A stretch of 64,000 bases of DNA from Pleomorphovibrio marinus. GTDB taxonomy: Bacteria; Bacteroidota; Bacteroidia; Cytophagales; Cyclobacteriaceae. Of this stretch, positions 43,657-53,848 are shown piece by piece. The DNA lies in the NCBI RefSeq assembly GCF_003347495.1, contig NZ_QCXY01000001.1:1-64000 (forward strand), given 5' to 3'. How positions within the stretch are numbered: position 1 is the first letter of the stretch; each line of letters begins with the position of its first letter. Under the pieces are notes generated by a model that was not told where the DNA came from, did no database searches, and was given only the letters and a program-made list of their open reading frames with translations. The translations under genes and the position numbers were made by a program.

Positions 43657-46020
43657 TCAACGAATTTTCTTGGTCCAGTCTTTATTCAATTCTGGCAGTG
43701 ATAACTCCGTCCGTCTATTTAACCTATGCATAGCTGGGGTGCATTTGATCGAATCACAATCATGAATGGGTTTGGATTTGCCAAAAAACTCGTATACTAT
43801 TCGGTCAGAAGCTATTCCCCTGCCTTCCAGATACTCCTTCACCACCTTTGCTCTTTGCTCGGATAACTTCATGTTGTATTCTTCACTCCCTCTGTTGTCG
43901 GTATGACCTCTAATTATAAGCCTCTGAGAAAGCATATTTTCCAGCATTAAGGCTACCCTTTCCAAAGACTGCATCTCCTCGGCAGTAAGATCACTCCTGT
44001 CAAAACCAAAATGAATGGTGGGCATTTCCATTGGCACCTGAATATTACTGATATCACACAGATCTATACCTTCTAGTTCTGGAGGCAAATCATAGGCTTT
44101 GCCTTCTTCTGGGAAAGCCAAAAGAATCATCTCACTTCTTCGGTTGAGTTGGTGCTTGTCCTCTGGACATGGCACTCCATCACCGCAATCATTCACCAAC
44201 TCCTCTTCCCCGAACCATTCGGCCCTTACCCTGGATCTGGATATACCGTACTTGCTGAGATAATCCCGGACCGAACTTGCCCTTCTTTCACTTAGGGCCT
44301 TATTGTATTCACTGGAAGCCCTGGCATCCGTATGTGCCCCTACAGAAATGTCCAAAAACCCATAGGAGCGAAGTAGTTCCCCTATTTTGTCCAAATTGGC
44401 CTCAGCATCTTTCCTGATATTGGCCTTATCCAAATCGAAGTAAACCAAATCTACATAAACCGCAGTCTGATAAGGGATCCTGACCAGTTGGAAACTCTTC
44501 TTCAATTCTTCAGAATCCAAGTTTTTGGTGCTTATCGAATTGTCTTTCAAGGCAAAGTAACCATCTCTCTTTATCTGAACCTGATAGTTTTCGTCGGGGG
44601 CAAGTTCGGCAGTAAATGTACCTTTGCCGTCCTGATCCGTCTCCACCACTACCTTTTCGGAGCCCTGCATCAACAAAACCTCTAATGAACCATTTATGAG
44701 TTCACCATCACATCCCAATACTTCTGCTCTCAACCTTTTGTACAACTCCTCCATTCTAAAGATGTCATCCAAGCCTATACTTCCCGGCCTATTGCTGGCT
44801 AAAAACATTTCTCCCCCAGGAGAAAGAAAAAACCCAAAATCATCCTGTGGGGAGTTGTAAGGTAAACCTAAGTTTTTGACTCCAGAAAAATCTCCATTGA
44901 CACGATTAGCGACAAAGACATCCAATCCTCCCAGCCCTATATGGCCATCGGAAGAAAAGTAAAACCTGTCATTATTTAAAAAGGGGTCTCTTTCATTTCC
45001 AGCGGTATTGACAGTGCCACCTAGATTAACGGGCTCTCCGAACGAGAAATCCTCATCGAATTCCACATAATACAGATCCAGCTCCCCAAAGCCCCCTGGC
45101 ATGTCAGAAGCAAAATAAAGCCTGTTTTGAGACTCATCCACAAAGGGTGTCAATATTGCATGGGACAAAGCATCATTAAGTGGAAAGGGACTGTAGTCAA
45201 TCAATTCCCCATTATCCCCAATTCGGCTGAAAAACAACTCCGGTTGTACGGTATAGTTCTTGGGATTCCGGATTTTTCTAGTCACTGTGTAGAAAACCAC
45301 CGACTGCTCCTTTAAGAAAAAGGGGTCAGTCACATGAAAAACATCCGGTACTGGCACCTCAAAAGGAGAGATATTCCCTTCCTCGTCTTTTTTATAAACA
45401 CCAAGAAAGTCCCTACCTGTCCAATCAGAGTCCTTATCAAAATACCTGTAACTTTTATCAATGCGAAGCCCGCTTTTGGTCCTGGATTTCACATCCCCCC
45501 TATCGGAGGAAAAATAAGTATTTCCCTCCGCATCCATGGCGATTCCAAACTCCGCATTGGAGGTGTTGATTTCGCTGAGTCCTACCAGCTCCGCGTTGAA
45601 AGGATTATCGTACCAATACCTGAGCGAATCCAATTCAAGGTTCTTTAGTGGTGGTTCTGCCACCCTTCCGAGGGAATCCAAGGCTTTCTTTACTTCTTCT
45701 TTTTTCCCTGCCTGATTAGTAGCAGAGATATATTTCAGTATGTCTTCTTTACTTGCCTCCGAAAAAGTAATTGTCTTTTTCCTCCACTCATAAGCTTTTT
45801 CATATTCTCTTAGCTTTTCATAAGCCTCAGCGGCTCCTGTAGCTGCTCTAAAGGTTTGCCTTCTGGCAAAGGCATCTTCATACCCCTTGCCTGCCTCCAA
45901 GTGGTTTCCTTCCTCTGCTTTCCTGTCGGCATACCTCAGCAAGCCTTGCTGGGCTTCAACATTAAATGTGGCAAAAGCGCTTAAACCGACGATTGTAATC
46001 AGTGTAAAAATCTTTTTCAT
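43657..46020 (-). CDS. OmpA-family protein with PD40 repeats and two OmpA domains
   Basis: This 787-residue envelope protein starts with a signal peptide (MKKIFTLITIVGLSAFATF), then TPR-like helices (about 30-125). PD40/WD40-like beta-propeller repeats follow (NRLYFASDMPGGFGELDLYY; FYFSSDGHIGLGGLDVFVA; MFLASNRPGSIGLDDIF), then a carboxypeptidase-regulatory-like segment (about 430-510). It ends in two tandem OmpA-C peptidoglycan-binding domains (about 525-640, GAHTDARASSEYNKALSERR; and 660-780, GHTDNRGSEEYNMKLSEQR). One OmpA domain is the usual form, so the doubling is uncommon. It is PorE/SprE-adjacent in style and probably an anchor or partner of the T9SS cargo and PorP encoded upstream. The start may instead be 46032. 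Confidence 0.88.
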   Translation of the reverse strand: MKKIFTLITIVGLSAFATFNVEAQQGLLRYADRKAEEGNHLEAGKGYEDAFARRQTFRAATGAAEAYEKLREYEKAYEWRKKTITFSEASKEDILKYISATNQAGKKEEVKKALDSLGRVAEPPLKNLELDSLRYWYDNPFNAELVGLSEINTSNAEFGIAMDAEGNTYFSSDRGDVKSRTKSGLRIDKSYRYFDKDSDWTGRDFLGVYKKDEEGNISPFEVPVPDVFHVTDPFFLKEQSVVFYTVTRKIRNPKNYTVQPELFFSRIGDNGELIDYSPFPLNDALSHAILTPFVDESQNRLYFASDMPGGFGELDLYYVEFDEDFSFGEPVNLGGTVNTAGNERDPFLNNDRFYFSSDGHIGLGGLDVFVANRVNGDFSGVKNLGLPYNSPQDDFGFFLSPGGEMFLASNRPGSIGLDDIFRMEELYKRLRAEVLGCDGELINGSLEVLLMQGSEKVVVETDQDGKGTFTAELAPDENYQVQIKRDGYFALKDNSISTKNLDSEELKKSFQLVRIPYQTAVYVDLVYFDLDKANIRKDAEANLDKIGELLRSYGFLDISVGAHTDARASSEYNKALSERRASSVRDYLSKYGISRSRVRAEWFGEEELVNDCGDGVPCPEDKHQLNRRSEMILLAFPEEGKAYDLPPELEGIDLCDISNIQVPMEMPTIHFGFDRSDLTAEEMQSLERVALMLENMLSQRLIIRGHTDNRGSEEYNMKLSEQRAKVVKEYLEGRGIASDRIVYEFFGKSKPIHDCDSIKCTPAMHRLNRRTELSLPELNKDWTKKIR

Positions 46021-46022
46021 CA

Positions 46023-46997
46023 TTAGAACCATCTTGGATTTTTCATATTCACTTTTCTGGGTGCAATATAATATCCCAGGGAAATTTCATGGGAATTATT
46101 CCTTAGTCCACTCAGCACATTTGTCTGCAGGTCGTAGGCATAACCCACCCTTAAATTTTCGGTCGCAAACAACTCCAAAATCAGTGCAACAGCATTTCTT
46201 GACGATAGGCTGGCAGGAAAGAAACTCTGATCTAGCTTAAAATTAGTCCTGTATGAAGCTCCGGCCCAAAGCCTGTCCAGAAAGAGAAACATGCCGTTCA
46301 AATCCACGCTGGAAGGACCGTTGTTACTATGCCTGATCAGGAAAGATGGCTTAAACTGGACATTGTCCGATAAAGGCAATAGACCACCAGCGGTAAGGTA
46401 GTAATGTACATCATGATAAGCCAATGCCACAGCTTCATTCTCAAGGTTATTCTTACCCACCAAATTATAGGCACTAAACCCCGCAAAAAAACCAGGGGTG
46501 TGAAAAAACAACCCCATATTTAGGTTGGGGGTAAATAAGTTGACAACTCCTTGGGGAATGTCTGCGTCATCCATGTCGTTAGGATTGAACATAGACCCAT
46601 CTATCGCATACTCCACCACACCTCCGCTAGCTCCGAAACCCAAAAAGGAATTTTCCCCGGTTTGAATGCGATAGGCGTAAGTAAGCATACCCGCATTGGT
46701 TTTGGCAGGTCCCATCTGATCGCTCATGAAGGAGGCACCAAAACCCATCAATCCCTCGTTGGCACTGAAGTCTGCTGTGACTGTAAAAGTGGTAGGCGCC
46801 CCGGGAAAATCAACCCATTGACTTCTGTACGTGGATTGGATGTAATGTTCTCCTTTGTATCCCGCATATCCCGGATTGATGTGCAGCCCATTAAACATGT
46901 ATTGGCTAAATTGGGGCAGCTGCTGTGCCCATCCCTTGCTCCCAATCCCCCCTGAAAGCAAGAGCATGAAAATTAAAATATTAAAAGTGCGTTTCAT
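46023..46997 (-). CDS. PorP/SprF family type IX secretion outer-membrane protein
   Basis: This 324-residue outer-membrane beta-barrel begins with a signal peptide (ending GSKGWAQQ) and the family opening LPQFSQYMFNGLHINPGYAGY. It continues with paired strands (FGASFMSDQMGPAKTNAGML; VNLFTPNLNMGLFFHTPGFF; LRVGYAYDLQTNVLSGLRNN) and ends KNPRWF. SprF-like proteins are required for secretion or attachment of T9SS cargo with type-B C-terminal domains, and such a cargo is encoded directly upstream. The stop is within a few bases of the OmpA-gene start, so the genes are cotranscribed. Confidence 0.93.
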   Translation of the reverse strand: MKRTFNILIFMLLLSGGIGSKGWAQQLPQFSQYMFNGLHINPGYAGYKGEHYIQSTYRSQWVDFPGAPTTFTVTADFSANEGLMGFGASFMSDQMGPAKTNAGMLTYAYRIQTGENSFLGFGASGGVVEYAIDGSMFNPNDMDDADIPQGVVNLFTPNLNMGLFFHTPGFFAGFSAYNLVGKNNLENEAVALAYHDVHYYLTAGGLLPLSDNVQFKPSFLIRHSNNGPSSVDLNGMFLFLDRLWAGASYRTNFKLDQSFFPASLSSRNAVALILELFATENLRVGYAYDLQTNVLSGLRNNSHEISLGYYIAPRKVNMKNPRWF

Positions 46998-47096
46998 TCA
47001 TCTTCTTGTTTTAGCTCCTAAAGGTTTCCCTCTATAGAGCTTGATTTACAACAGAATTTTTTTGGCAATTAAAAACAAATGACGGTTGGCATTACC

Positions 47097-50039
47097 CTAT
47101 TTAATCACTTGAACCCAACCTTTGTACCTTTGGTCATTTCCTTGACTATCCATGATTTCCAATACATAATAGTAGGATCCACCGTTCAAACCCTCCGCAG
47201 CCCAGTCATTTTGATAATTTTCGGACTCATACACATGATCTCCATTTCTATTCATAATGGTTAATTTATGGGAGGCAAACCTTTGGATTCCATTAATAAC
47301 AAACGTGTCATTTTTGCCATCCAAAGTTCCTGGCGTTATCACATTGGGAATGAAGAATACCCTAATTTGGTTGGTGTCTGTAGCCTGGTTTTCTGGAGAG
47401 ATCAATACCTGATCCTCATCTACAGTGAGAGTGACCGTATTTGAAATGACACCTTGATTTACTGCAAGCACGTTGATGGTGAAACTCAAGGTTTCTTCCG
47501 GCTCAAGAACCGGCACTACCCAAGTAACAGTCCCATTTGAAACTGAGGCCTCTCCTGCAAACCCCTCTGATTGAAAGTCAATGAAGGTAACCCCATTGGG
47601 CAATTCATCCACCAATTGTATCTGCTCAGCAGTGGTGTTTCCCATATTGGTGATCGTGATTTCATAAGGGAACTCATTGCCTTCATATATTTCTAAATCG
47701 AATGATGTTTTTTCGATTGCAAGGTCCACAGGTCTGGCAATTACATTAACCGGTAGGGAGCTTGCTTGGTCAGTATAATCCCCAATAGTGACAGCCACCT
47801 GGTTTATAAATTCCCCAACGGATACTGCCATGGTTTCTATCTGAATGCTGGTACTTTGACCAGAAGGAAGTTGATCGATGGCCCATTCATTTCCGTTTGA
47901 CGGCTCAGGTTCAGAAGACAAGAACATAAGACCTGCTGGAAGCTGATCATCCACTAAAATATCTTCCAAATCAAACTCACTGTTGTTGGTCAATAAAATG
48001 GTAAAGGAAACCATTCCTCCCACCGGCACATCCAACTCGTTAGCCTCCTTGGTAATTTCCAGTTGTATGGGCATTACCGTAATCGTAACCATGGCCTGAT
48101 CACATATAATCCCATCTTCGTCATCGCAAATTTGATAGGTAAACTGATCCTCCCCAGTAAAATTCGTGTCGGGTTGGTAAGTTATCGTGCCATCGGGATT
48201 GACCGTGGTGGCACCTTGAGAAGGGCCGTCCAAAACCGTCAATGTCGCTATTGTGACCTCATCATCATTAATCACATCGTTGGCCAATACCTCGATAGCT
48301 ATAGACTGATTTTGGCCAGTGCTTATCTCGTCATCCACAGCTAAGAATTGCAAATCAGCCAATTCGAAAGTGATGGAACCTCTGCTTCTATTAGACGGAT
48401 TTATTGTCTCAATCAAATCATAGGTTAGCAAATATTCCCCTTCGGATAAACCCTCAGGGATAATCAGCACACCCTCAGGGGTCAATTCTATACCTTGAAG
48501 ACCATCAGAATCCACCAGCTCCACAAATACCCGTTCGCTCGATACAGGATCACCATTTATTAAGTCGTTTGCAATCACATCTCCAATTGGGCCCTGTCTA
48601 TTTAAATTTACCAGCCCAAAATCATCATCAATTGCTTCCAGAACGGTTTCTGCCACAATTATAGTTACTGTTGCTTGATCACATTTATCCTGATCTTCCC
48701 TGTCACATATTTGGTATATCACCTGATAGGTGCCAGCGGGTATTCCTTCGATGATGTCAATGCTTCCATCTGGGTTTAATACAATAAAACTTTCATTTTG
48801 ATTTTCTATTTGCGACAAAATGACGTCTTCAGGGTCGGCTGGAAGTCCATTTAAAAAGTCATTTTCTAAAACATTCATCACACTATCCCGTCCAAAACTA
48901 TCCTCCAGTTCTATTTCAAGGTCAAACGCTTCTGGTTTAAATTCAATAACTTGGACGAATACTACAGCCTCATCGGACTGACCATCAGGGGTTACAAGCT
49001 GATAGGTGGCTGTATAATTGCCAGGTTCAGTATTTGGGGGAACATCCACTGTACCATCATCATTTAATATTACCGTATTTTCAGGAAATGGCTCAAGAAT
49101 ATTAAACTCTATGTCGATGGGGCTCAGAGGGAACCCGTTAAGTTCATCATTTTCAAAAACATTCAAAAGGGCTTCTCCCCCCACCTCACTATTTACCCTT
49201 TCCAATCTGTCATCTGAGGCATTTAAAGCGTTTACGAAAAATACCAGTTTCCCATCCGGCTCATCAACACTGATGATCCTGATTCCAAAAATAGGCTCAC
49301 CCGACTCAAAAATACGTGGTGAAAACAATGCCATCCATTGAGTTTGATCTGGCACATTGGTCATATGATTCACCCCAGAGTCCCATTGCCAACCTCTCAC
49401 CTCTACTCTCTTTGCCCCTTCAATGGGCTCTCCATTCCTGTCAAGGGCTATAAAGTCAGTCGCAGAATTACCAAATCTTTCGGTATAAAGAATAAATCCT
49501 GAACTCACTACTTGGTCAGGGTAAATTAGGTCTACAAATTTCGCACCTTCGGGAATGGAAGGCTGACTGTCTATATCCCAATAAGACCTCAAATCCGGGG
49601 TGGATACCACCTCTTCAAGGTTTTCTAAAAACTCGGGGTCTCTATGACTTATTATTACATCGTTATACCTGACGACCTGAACTGCCTCCGGGCGTATCTC
49701 ATCTGACCCTATCAGCGGGTTGGGGTTTGCCACATTCGGCCTACGGGTAGTTGCAAATATTTTCCTTCCATCTTCAAGCTGCAAATAGTTAATCAAAGCA
49801 GGAACATCAAATGGAGCAGGGTTTTCATTGTCGGTTGGAGATTCCTGGATTATTTCAACTCCCCCTACATCTAAAGACAGAGCCGCGATTGGCACATTAT
49901 TTTGATCCGCAGTCACTGTAACCGTCTCTTCCTGACCATAAGTGTGCTGGAAAAAACAAAATGTCAACACAATTACAATCAATGGGGCCAATATCCTACT
50001 AAAAATAGAGCCCGCTTGCAAATTTTTGCAGTCTTTCAT
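47097..50039 (-). CDS. Large surface protein with T9SS type-B sorting domain
   Basis: This 980-residue secreted protein starts at the ATG at 50039 (a TTG lies two codons earlier) with a signal peptide ending HTYGQ. A unique region (about 40-290) is followed by four to five cadherin-like repeats around a GDVIANDLINGDPV-type box, including EVLANDVINDDEVTIATLTV and TITYQPDTNFTGEDQFTYQI. Two DUF11 domains follow (LEITKEANELDVPVGGMVSF; VDLAIEKTSFDLEIYEGNEF). The last 85 residues are the type-B CTD: NVITPGTLDGKNDTFVINGI, LTIMNRNGDHVYES, GGSYYYVLEI. It is probably exported by T9SS and held at the surface. It is 99 bp upstream of porP and cotranscribed with it. Confidence 0.93.
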   Translation of the reverse strand: MKDCKNLQAGSIFSRILAPLIVIVLTFCFFQHTYGQEETVTVTADQNNVPIAALSLDVGGVEIIQESPTDNENPAPFDVPALINYLQLEDGRKIFATTRRPNVANPNPLIGSDEIRPEAVQVVRYNDVIISHRDPEFLENLEEVVSTPDLRSYWDIDSQPSIPEGAKFVDLIYPDQVVSSGFILYTERFGNSATDFIALDRNGEPIEGAKRVEVRGWQWDSGVNHMTNVPDQTQWMALFSPRIFESGEPIFGIRIISVDEPDGKLVFFVNALNASDDRLERVNSEVGGEALLNVFENDELNGFPLSPIDIEFNILEPFPENTVILNDDGTVDVPPNTEPGNYTATYQLVTPDGQSDEAVVFVQVIEFKPEAFDLEIELEDSFGRDSVMNVLENDFLNGLPADPEDVILSQIENQNESFIVLNPDGSIDIIEGIPAGTYQVIYQICDREDQDKCDQATVTIIVAETVLEAIDDDFGLVNLNRQGPIGDVIANDLINGDPVSSERVFVELVDSDGLQGIELTPEGVLIIPEGLSEGEYLLTYDLIETINPSNRSRGSITFELADLQFLAVDDEISTGQNQSIAIEVLANDVINDDEVTIATLTVLDGPSQGATTVNPDGTITYQPDTNFTGEDQFTYQICDDEDGIICDQAMVTITVMPIQLEITKEANELDVPVGGMVSFTILLTNNSEFDLEDILVDDQLPAGLMFLSSEPEPSNGNEWAIDQLPSGQSTSIQIETMAVSVGEFINQVAVTIGDYTDQASSLPVNVIARPVDLAIEKTSFDLEIYEGNEFPYEITITNMGNTTAEQIQLVDELPNGVTFIDFQSEGFAGEASVSNGTVTWVVPVLEPEETLSFTINVLAVNQGVISNTVTLTVDEDQVLISPENQATDTNQIRVFFIPNVITPGTLDGKNDTFVINGIQRFASHKLTIMNRNGDHVYESENYQNDWAAEGLNGGSYYYVLEIMDSQGNDQRYKGWVQVIK

Positions 50040-50291
50040 AAACAATTAATTTATACAAGACTTAGAGTAAATTGCCATAAACCCCAAGATCTCTTAAAAC
50101 AAACAATCACCATTTATCCCAAAAATCAATTGATCAAGGTTTCATGGTTATTTTAAATTGTGCCAGTAAACATACTGTTTTTTTACATTATTTTTATAAA
50201 ATGAAAAAAAAAGAAGACAAGCAAACATTCATTTTCGCCTGCCTTCCTTTTATCTAAAATTCACAACTTCTAAAAAAGGATTCCTGCCTAA

Positions 50292-51809
50292 TTACTTCTT
50301 AATATTAAGCAGCTTCTCGTTATTCCTATACCCATCTAGATCAAGGTACCAGTCTTCAAATGCGGTACCGTTGGATATCACCCACTCAAAGAATTTCTTA
50401 AACCCAGAGGTAAAAGGTTCGGCTTCCACCATATAAGGAATGGAGGTGCTGATATTTAATGCCCAAGGCAAATAGGTGTCCTTACTTTTGTAGGTGTAAC
50501 TTGGCCCCAAATCTGAACTGTCATCTAAGGTTCCGAACAAATCCTTATTCGCCAATGCCGTAGGTTGTTTACCTGGTAAATGAACCTCAACTTCCCTTTT
50601 TTGATTGGCAATAAGGAAGGGGTTGAAGTTATGCGCACCTATATTACCCAAGGTTACTGCGCCACCAGGACCGGCCTTCCCTTCTTCTTTTAAGGTCAAT
50701 GTTACTTTTTGTCGAACTACCTCCCTGAATGGCCCTCCTGGAGTTACATTCACACCTGTCGCTCCTTGCCCGGTGTGCGGAAGTACATTAAACACATCAT
50801 CAAATGGGATGTATGTAAGGTACTCAACTCCTGCCTCCAACCCGTTTTCACGGAAGGAATGAATACTACCGGCTTTAATTTCAGTACCGGAAACCTTAAT
50901 TACCTTTTCTGGAGAAATCCCGGTAAATTCAATCCCAAAACCATTCCTATATCCAGCTCCAGAAGCTCTGGTTTTTAGTTCGGTGATAATTTCCACTATC
51001 TCTCCCTTGGCATCTGTCACCCTGTTGATACGATAATCTACAACCAGATCATTGAAATCGTAGTCACCTAGAGAAGGCCAGAGGTCTTCAAAAAGAAGGG
51101 TCCCAAACCCATTGGCAGGAAAACGGTTGTCAAAAGCCCTGAAAGGATCATTGGGGTAGTCATCTTCCTCGTCAGGAACCCCGTCACCATCAGTATCCTT
51201 CACGGTGTTCAGAGGCAGGCAATTGTTGGATGGGTCCGCTAAAGATTGTCCCGGAATGATGAGGTTATCAAAACCTGCTCTGGCTGTGCCCCCCGTACCT
51301 ACGAAGCTAAAGAAAACTTTCACGGTTTTGTCCACTATTTCCTCTGGCACTTTAACGCTTACTTGATGAACTGTCGTTTGATTATTGATTGGATTTGGAA
51401 ATTCAAAAGTCTCAATCAATACTTCCTTACCATGTCCATGATTTTGACCTTCCTCGTAGGGGATATATTGAACCTTAATTGCCCTGTTACCGCCAGGATT
51501 TCCATCCAATTTGGTGTCAAAGGTGATCTGTCCTTCGCCGATTTTCACCCAAGGAGAAATCAACCATGTGGCCATGTTTGATTCGTTGGTCAACTGATTA
51601 GTCCTAAAGCTGTAATTACCACTTATCAGGGTAGCCGGATTATCGCTCACTGTCACACCACCCATAGACCAACACCTTGCAAAATATAAATCCCTGTTTC
51701 CAAGTTCAGCATCGTTGGTGATATTCCTTTCTGTACTTGATCTAACCTGGGCTATGGAGGAAAAGATGACAGTATTTATTGTTATCAAAAGAATTATTAA
51801 CTTTTTCAT
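50292..51809 (-). CDS. LruC domain-containing secreted protein
   Basis: This 505-residue protein has a signal peptide (MKKLIILLITINTVIFSSIA), a jelly-roll-like N-terminal half (about 25-195), a thrombospondin type 3-like calcium loop DTDGDGVPDEEDDYPNDP, and the LruC domain (TIGR04456/DUF4842) beginning FPANGFGTLLFEDLWPSLGD then YDFNDLVVDYR. LruC proteins occur widely in Bacteroidota and other secreting bacteria; function unknown, likely surface or secreted matrix. The stop of the small upstream lipoprotein gene is 19 bp away. A calcium-dependent folding role is inferred from the loop. Confidence 0.88.
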   Translation of the reverse strand: MKKLIILLITINTVIFSSIAQVRSSTERNITNDAELGNRDLYFARCWSMGGVTVSDNPATLISGNYSFRTNQLTNESNMATWLISPWVKIGEGQITFDTKLDGNPGGNRAIKVQYIPYEEGQNHGHGKEVLIETFEFPNPINNQTTVHQVSVKVPEEIVDKTVKVFFSFVGTGGTARAGFDNLIIPGQSLADPSNNCLPLNTVKDTDGDGVPDEEDDYPNDPFRAFDNRFPANGFGTLLFEDLWPSLGDYDFNDLVVDYRINRVTDAKGEIVEIITELKTRASGAGYRNGFGIEFTGISPEKVIKVSGTEIKAGSIHSFRENGLEAGVEYLTYIPFDDVFNVLPHTGQGATGVNVTPGGPFREVVRQKVTLTLKEEGKAGPGGAVTLGNIGAHNFNPFLIANQKREVEVHLPGKQPTALANKDLFGTLDDSSDLGPSYTYKSKDTYLPWALNISTSIPYMVEAEPFTSGFKKFFEWVISNGTAFEDWYLDLDGYRNNEKLLNIKK

Positions 51810-51828
51810 TGTTTCTGCTCTTTAAAAA

Positions 51829-52251
51829 TTAAAGTATGTCACTATCATCCACTTCTAGCAAATAGTCAAGATTGACCTTTCCACCCTTTATTTCCCCCTC
51901 TTTGTGAATTTCCCCAAAGCTTAACTTTAGCACTTTGACATGGTTGGGCAACACCAAGCTAACCTCCACATCTTCTGAAATAGGGTGAAAGCCAGAATAA
52001 TACACATGACCTTCCGCATCGGATAAATTAAGTCTCCGGCTTAATTCAACCGGAAACTCAGTCAAACCTGATATCTTAACCACAGTAGGCTTTGAGGTGG
52101 ACCAATCGAAAACAGCATTTGCTTTTAGCTGCTCAATTTCCCCCTGCTGACCAGTGGAAATCCGCTCATTCTCATCAGGCATACAAGAAAATAATGTACT
52201 TAGCACGATGATGGCGGTAAAAATAAATCTGCCATTTTTTTCGGTTTTCAT
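51829..52251 (-). CDS. Small lipoprotein preceding the LruC gene
   Basis: This 140-residue lipoprotein starts at the ATG at 52251, as the frame upstream leads only to a GTG; the lipobox is STLFSC (Cys23). The mature part reads AVFDWSTSKPTVVKISGLTE and SFGEIHKEGEIKGGKVNLDY. This resembles the N-terminal region often seen inside LruC proteins, which the downstream LruC gene lacks in this form, so the pair may be a split version. That is inference from pattern only. 19 bp upstream of the LruC gene, so one operon. Confidence 0.7.
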   Translation of the reverse strand: MKTEKNGRFIFTAIIVLSTLFSCMPDENERISTGQQGEIEQLKANAVFDWSTSKPTVVKISGLTEFPVELSRRLNLSDAEGHVYYSGFHPISEDVEVSLVLPNHVKVLKLSFGEIHKEGEIKGGKVNLDYLLEVDDSDIL

Positions 52252-52668
52252 CTTTTTTAAATTTTTCGAGGAATAAGCTGTTATGTTTTTCACGATACTA
52301 AATTGAACATTATTCTTCGGCGTTAGGGAATTAATCGACTAATGAGGAATAACCAACGTTCAAAAAGTTCAATTCCTAGTCAAAAAAAAGGGGGGCAAGC
52401 CTGTGAAGGGCCAATGGATATTTAAAGTATGTCATGGTAATTAAAAGTATTGCTTAAAGAATGTAAATAGGGTCTTAAAATAATTGCGCCCAATATAGAA
52501 ATTATTGGTACTGGTAGGAAGCTCCTTCAGAAAATTCTCTACAGCCACATGCACAAAGCAGGTTTTCCAGTGCATCATTCATTTATTAGGAGACGAAAAC
52601 TTTTTTACGGCATAATCCTTGATTTTTATCCCCAAAAATGCCTTTTACACATTAAAACCACTCAAAAA
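52252..52668. other. Divergent gap between the LruC operon and the sugar dehydrogenase
   Basis: The 417 AT-rich bases hold no supportable gene. The plus-strand frame opens at 52549, but the first 40 codons lack a lipobox-compatible start, so I leave them out. A poly-A/poly-G patch (AAAAAAAAGGGGGGC at about 52383-52397) is the only unusual feature, and I cannot assign it. Confidence 0.5.
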
Positions 52669-53814
52669 ATGGCTGCTTTAAAACCGCAAACTCTTATTCT
52701 TATATTATTTATCATTTTGTTTTCCTGCCAAGCTCCTTTAGAAGAGCCCCCACAGGCCCCCATAGGATTAATCGATAGTGAAAAACTTTCTTTTCAACTG
52801 GACACCCTTTATACCCAGTTAGAAAATCCTTGGGGAATGGCATGGCTACCTGATGGCAGGATGTTGGTAACCGAAAGAAAAGGAGAAATCCTCGTTTTTG
52901 AGGACGATCAATTTTCTGGTAATAGGCTGAATGGTGTGCCGGAAATCCATCATGTCAACCAAGCTGGCTTATTGGATATACAACTTCATCCTGAGCATGA
53001 TCAAAACGGGTGGATTTATATCGCCTATGCCAAAGCAGTGGAAGGTGGGGGAGCAACTGCAATAATGAGGTTTAAACTGCAGGAAAACGAGATGGTGGAA
53101 AAAGAAGACCTGATTGTGACAACTCCAGCCCATCCGGCAGGAAGGCACTATGGTAGCAGAATTGTTTTTGACAACGAAAATTACCTCTATTTCAGCAATG
53201 GGGACCGAGGAGACAACCCAGATAACGCTCAGAATTTAAGTAATTCCCACGGGAAGATTCACCGAATTCATGACGATGGGAGAATTCCTGCTGACAACCC
53301 TTTTCTGGAGGAATCGGGGGCAGTTGCCAGTATCTGGACATATGGAAATAGAAACCCACAAGGCCTGTTATATGATGCTGAAAATGACAGAATATGGGAA
53401 ATTGACCATGGGCCAAGAGGAGGAGATGAAATCAATTTGATAGAAAGAGGTAATAATTATGGTTGGCCGGTAATTACTTACGGCATCGACTATGATGGTT
53501 CTGTAATCAGTGAAGAAACCGAAAAAGAAGGGATGGAGCAACCCATACATTACTGGGATCCATCTATTGCACCTTGTGGTTCCATGCTGGTTACTTCTGA
53601 CCTTTATCCAAACTGGAAAGGAAACCTGCTCATTGGTGCTCTTGCCGCACAACATATCAACAGGGTAGAACTGGATGGTACATCCTATGTGGGGGAAGAA
53701 AGGCTGCTTCAAGACATCGGAAGGGTTCGGCATGTTGCTCAAGGCCCGGATGGTTATATCTATGCTATTACCGAGGGTAGTGGTTTACTGGTCAGGATTA
53801 TTCCTGAAGAATAA
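52669..53814 (+). CDS. PQQ-dependent sugar dehydrogenase (aldose sugar dehydrogenase type) lipoprotein
   Basis: This 381-residue lipoprotein (lipobox ILFSC, Cys20 region) folds as a six-bladed beta-propeller of the soluble glucose/aldose sugar dehydrogenase (GSDH) family. The blade motifs are LENPWGMAWLPDGRMLVTER, YGNRNPQGLLYD and HGPRGGDEINLIERGNNYGW, the last forming the PQQ and calcium environment, and RVRHVAQGPDGYIYAITEG closes the propeller. The ATG at 52669 is chosen because it places the lipobox correctly. It oxidises aldoses with PQQ as cofactor, periplasmic or surface. No PQQ-synthesis genes are in the window, so cofactor supply is unknown. Confidence 0.9.
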   Translation: MAALKPQTLILILFIILFSCQAPLEEPPQAPIGLIDSEKLSFQLDTLYTQLENPWGMAWLPDGRMLVTERKGEILVFEDDQFSGNRLNGVPEIHHVNQAGLLDIQLHPEHDQNGWIYIAYAKAVEGGGATAIMRFKLQENEMVEKEDLIVTTPAHPAGRHYGSRIVFDNENYLYFSNGDRGDNPDNAQNLSNSHGKIHRIHDDGRIPADNPFLEESGAVASIWTYGNRNPQGLLYDAENDRIWEIDHGPRGGDEINLIERGNNYGWPVITYGIDYDGSVISEETEKEGMEQPIHYWDPSIAPCGSMLVTSDLYPNWKGNLLIGALAAQHINRVELDGTSYVGEERLLQDIGRVRHVAQGPDGYIYAITEGSGLLVRIIPEE

Positions 53815-53848
53815 GTCTTTTCTGGTAACATCTATTACTTAGCAAAAA

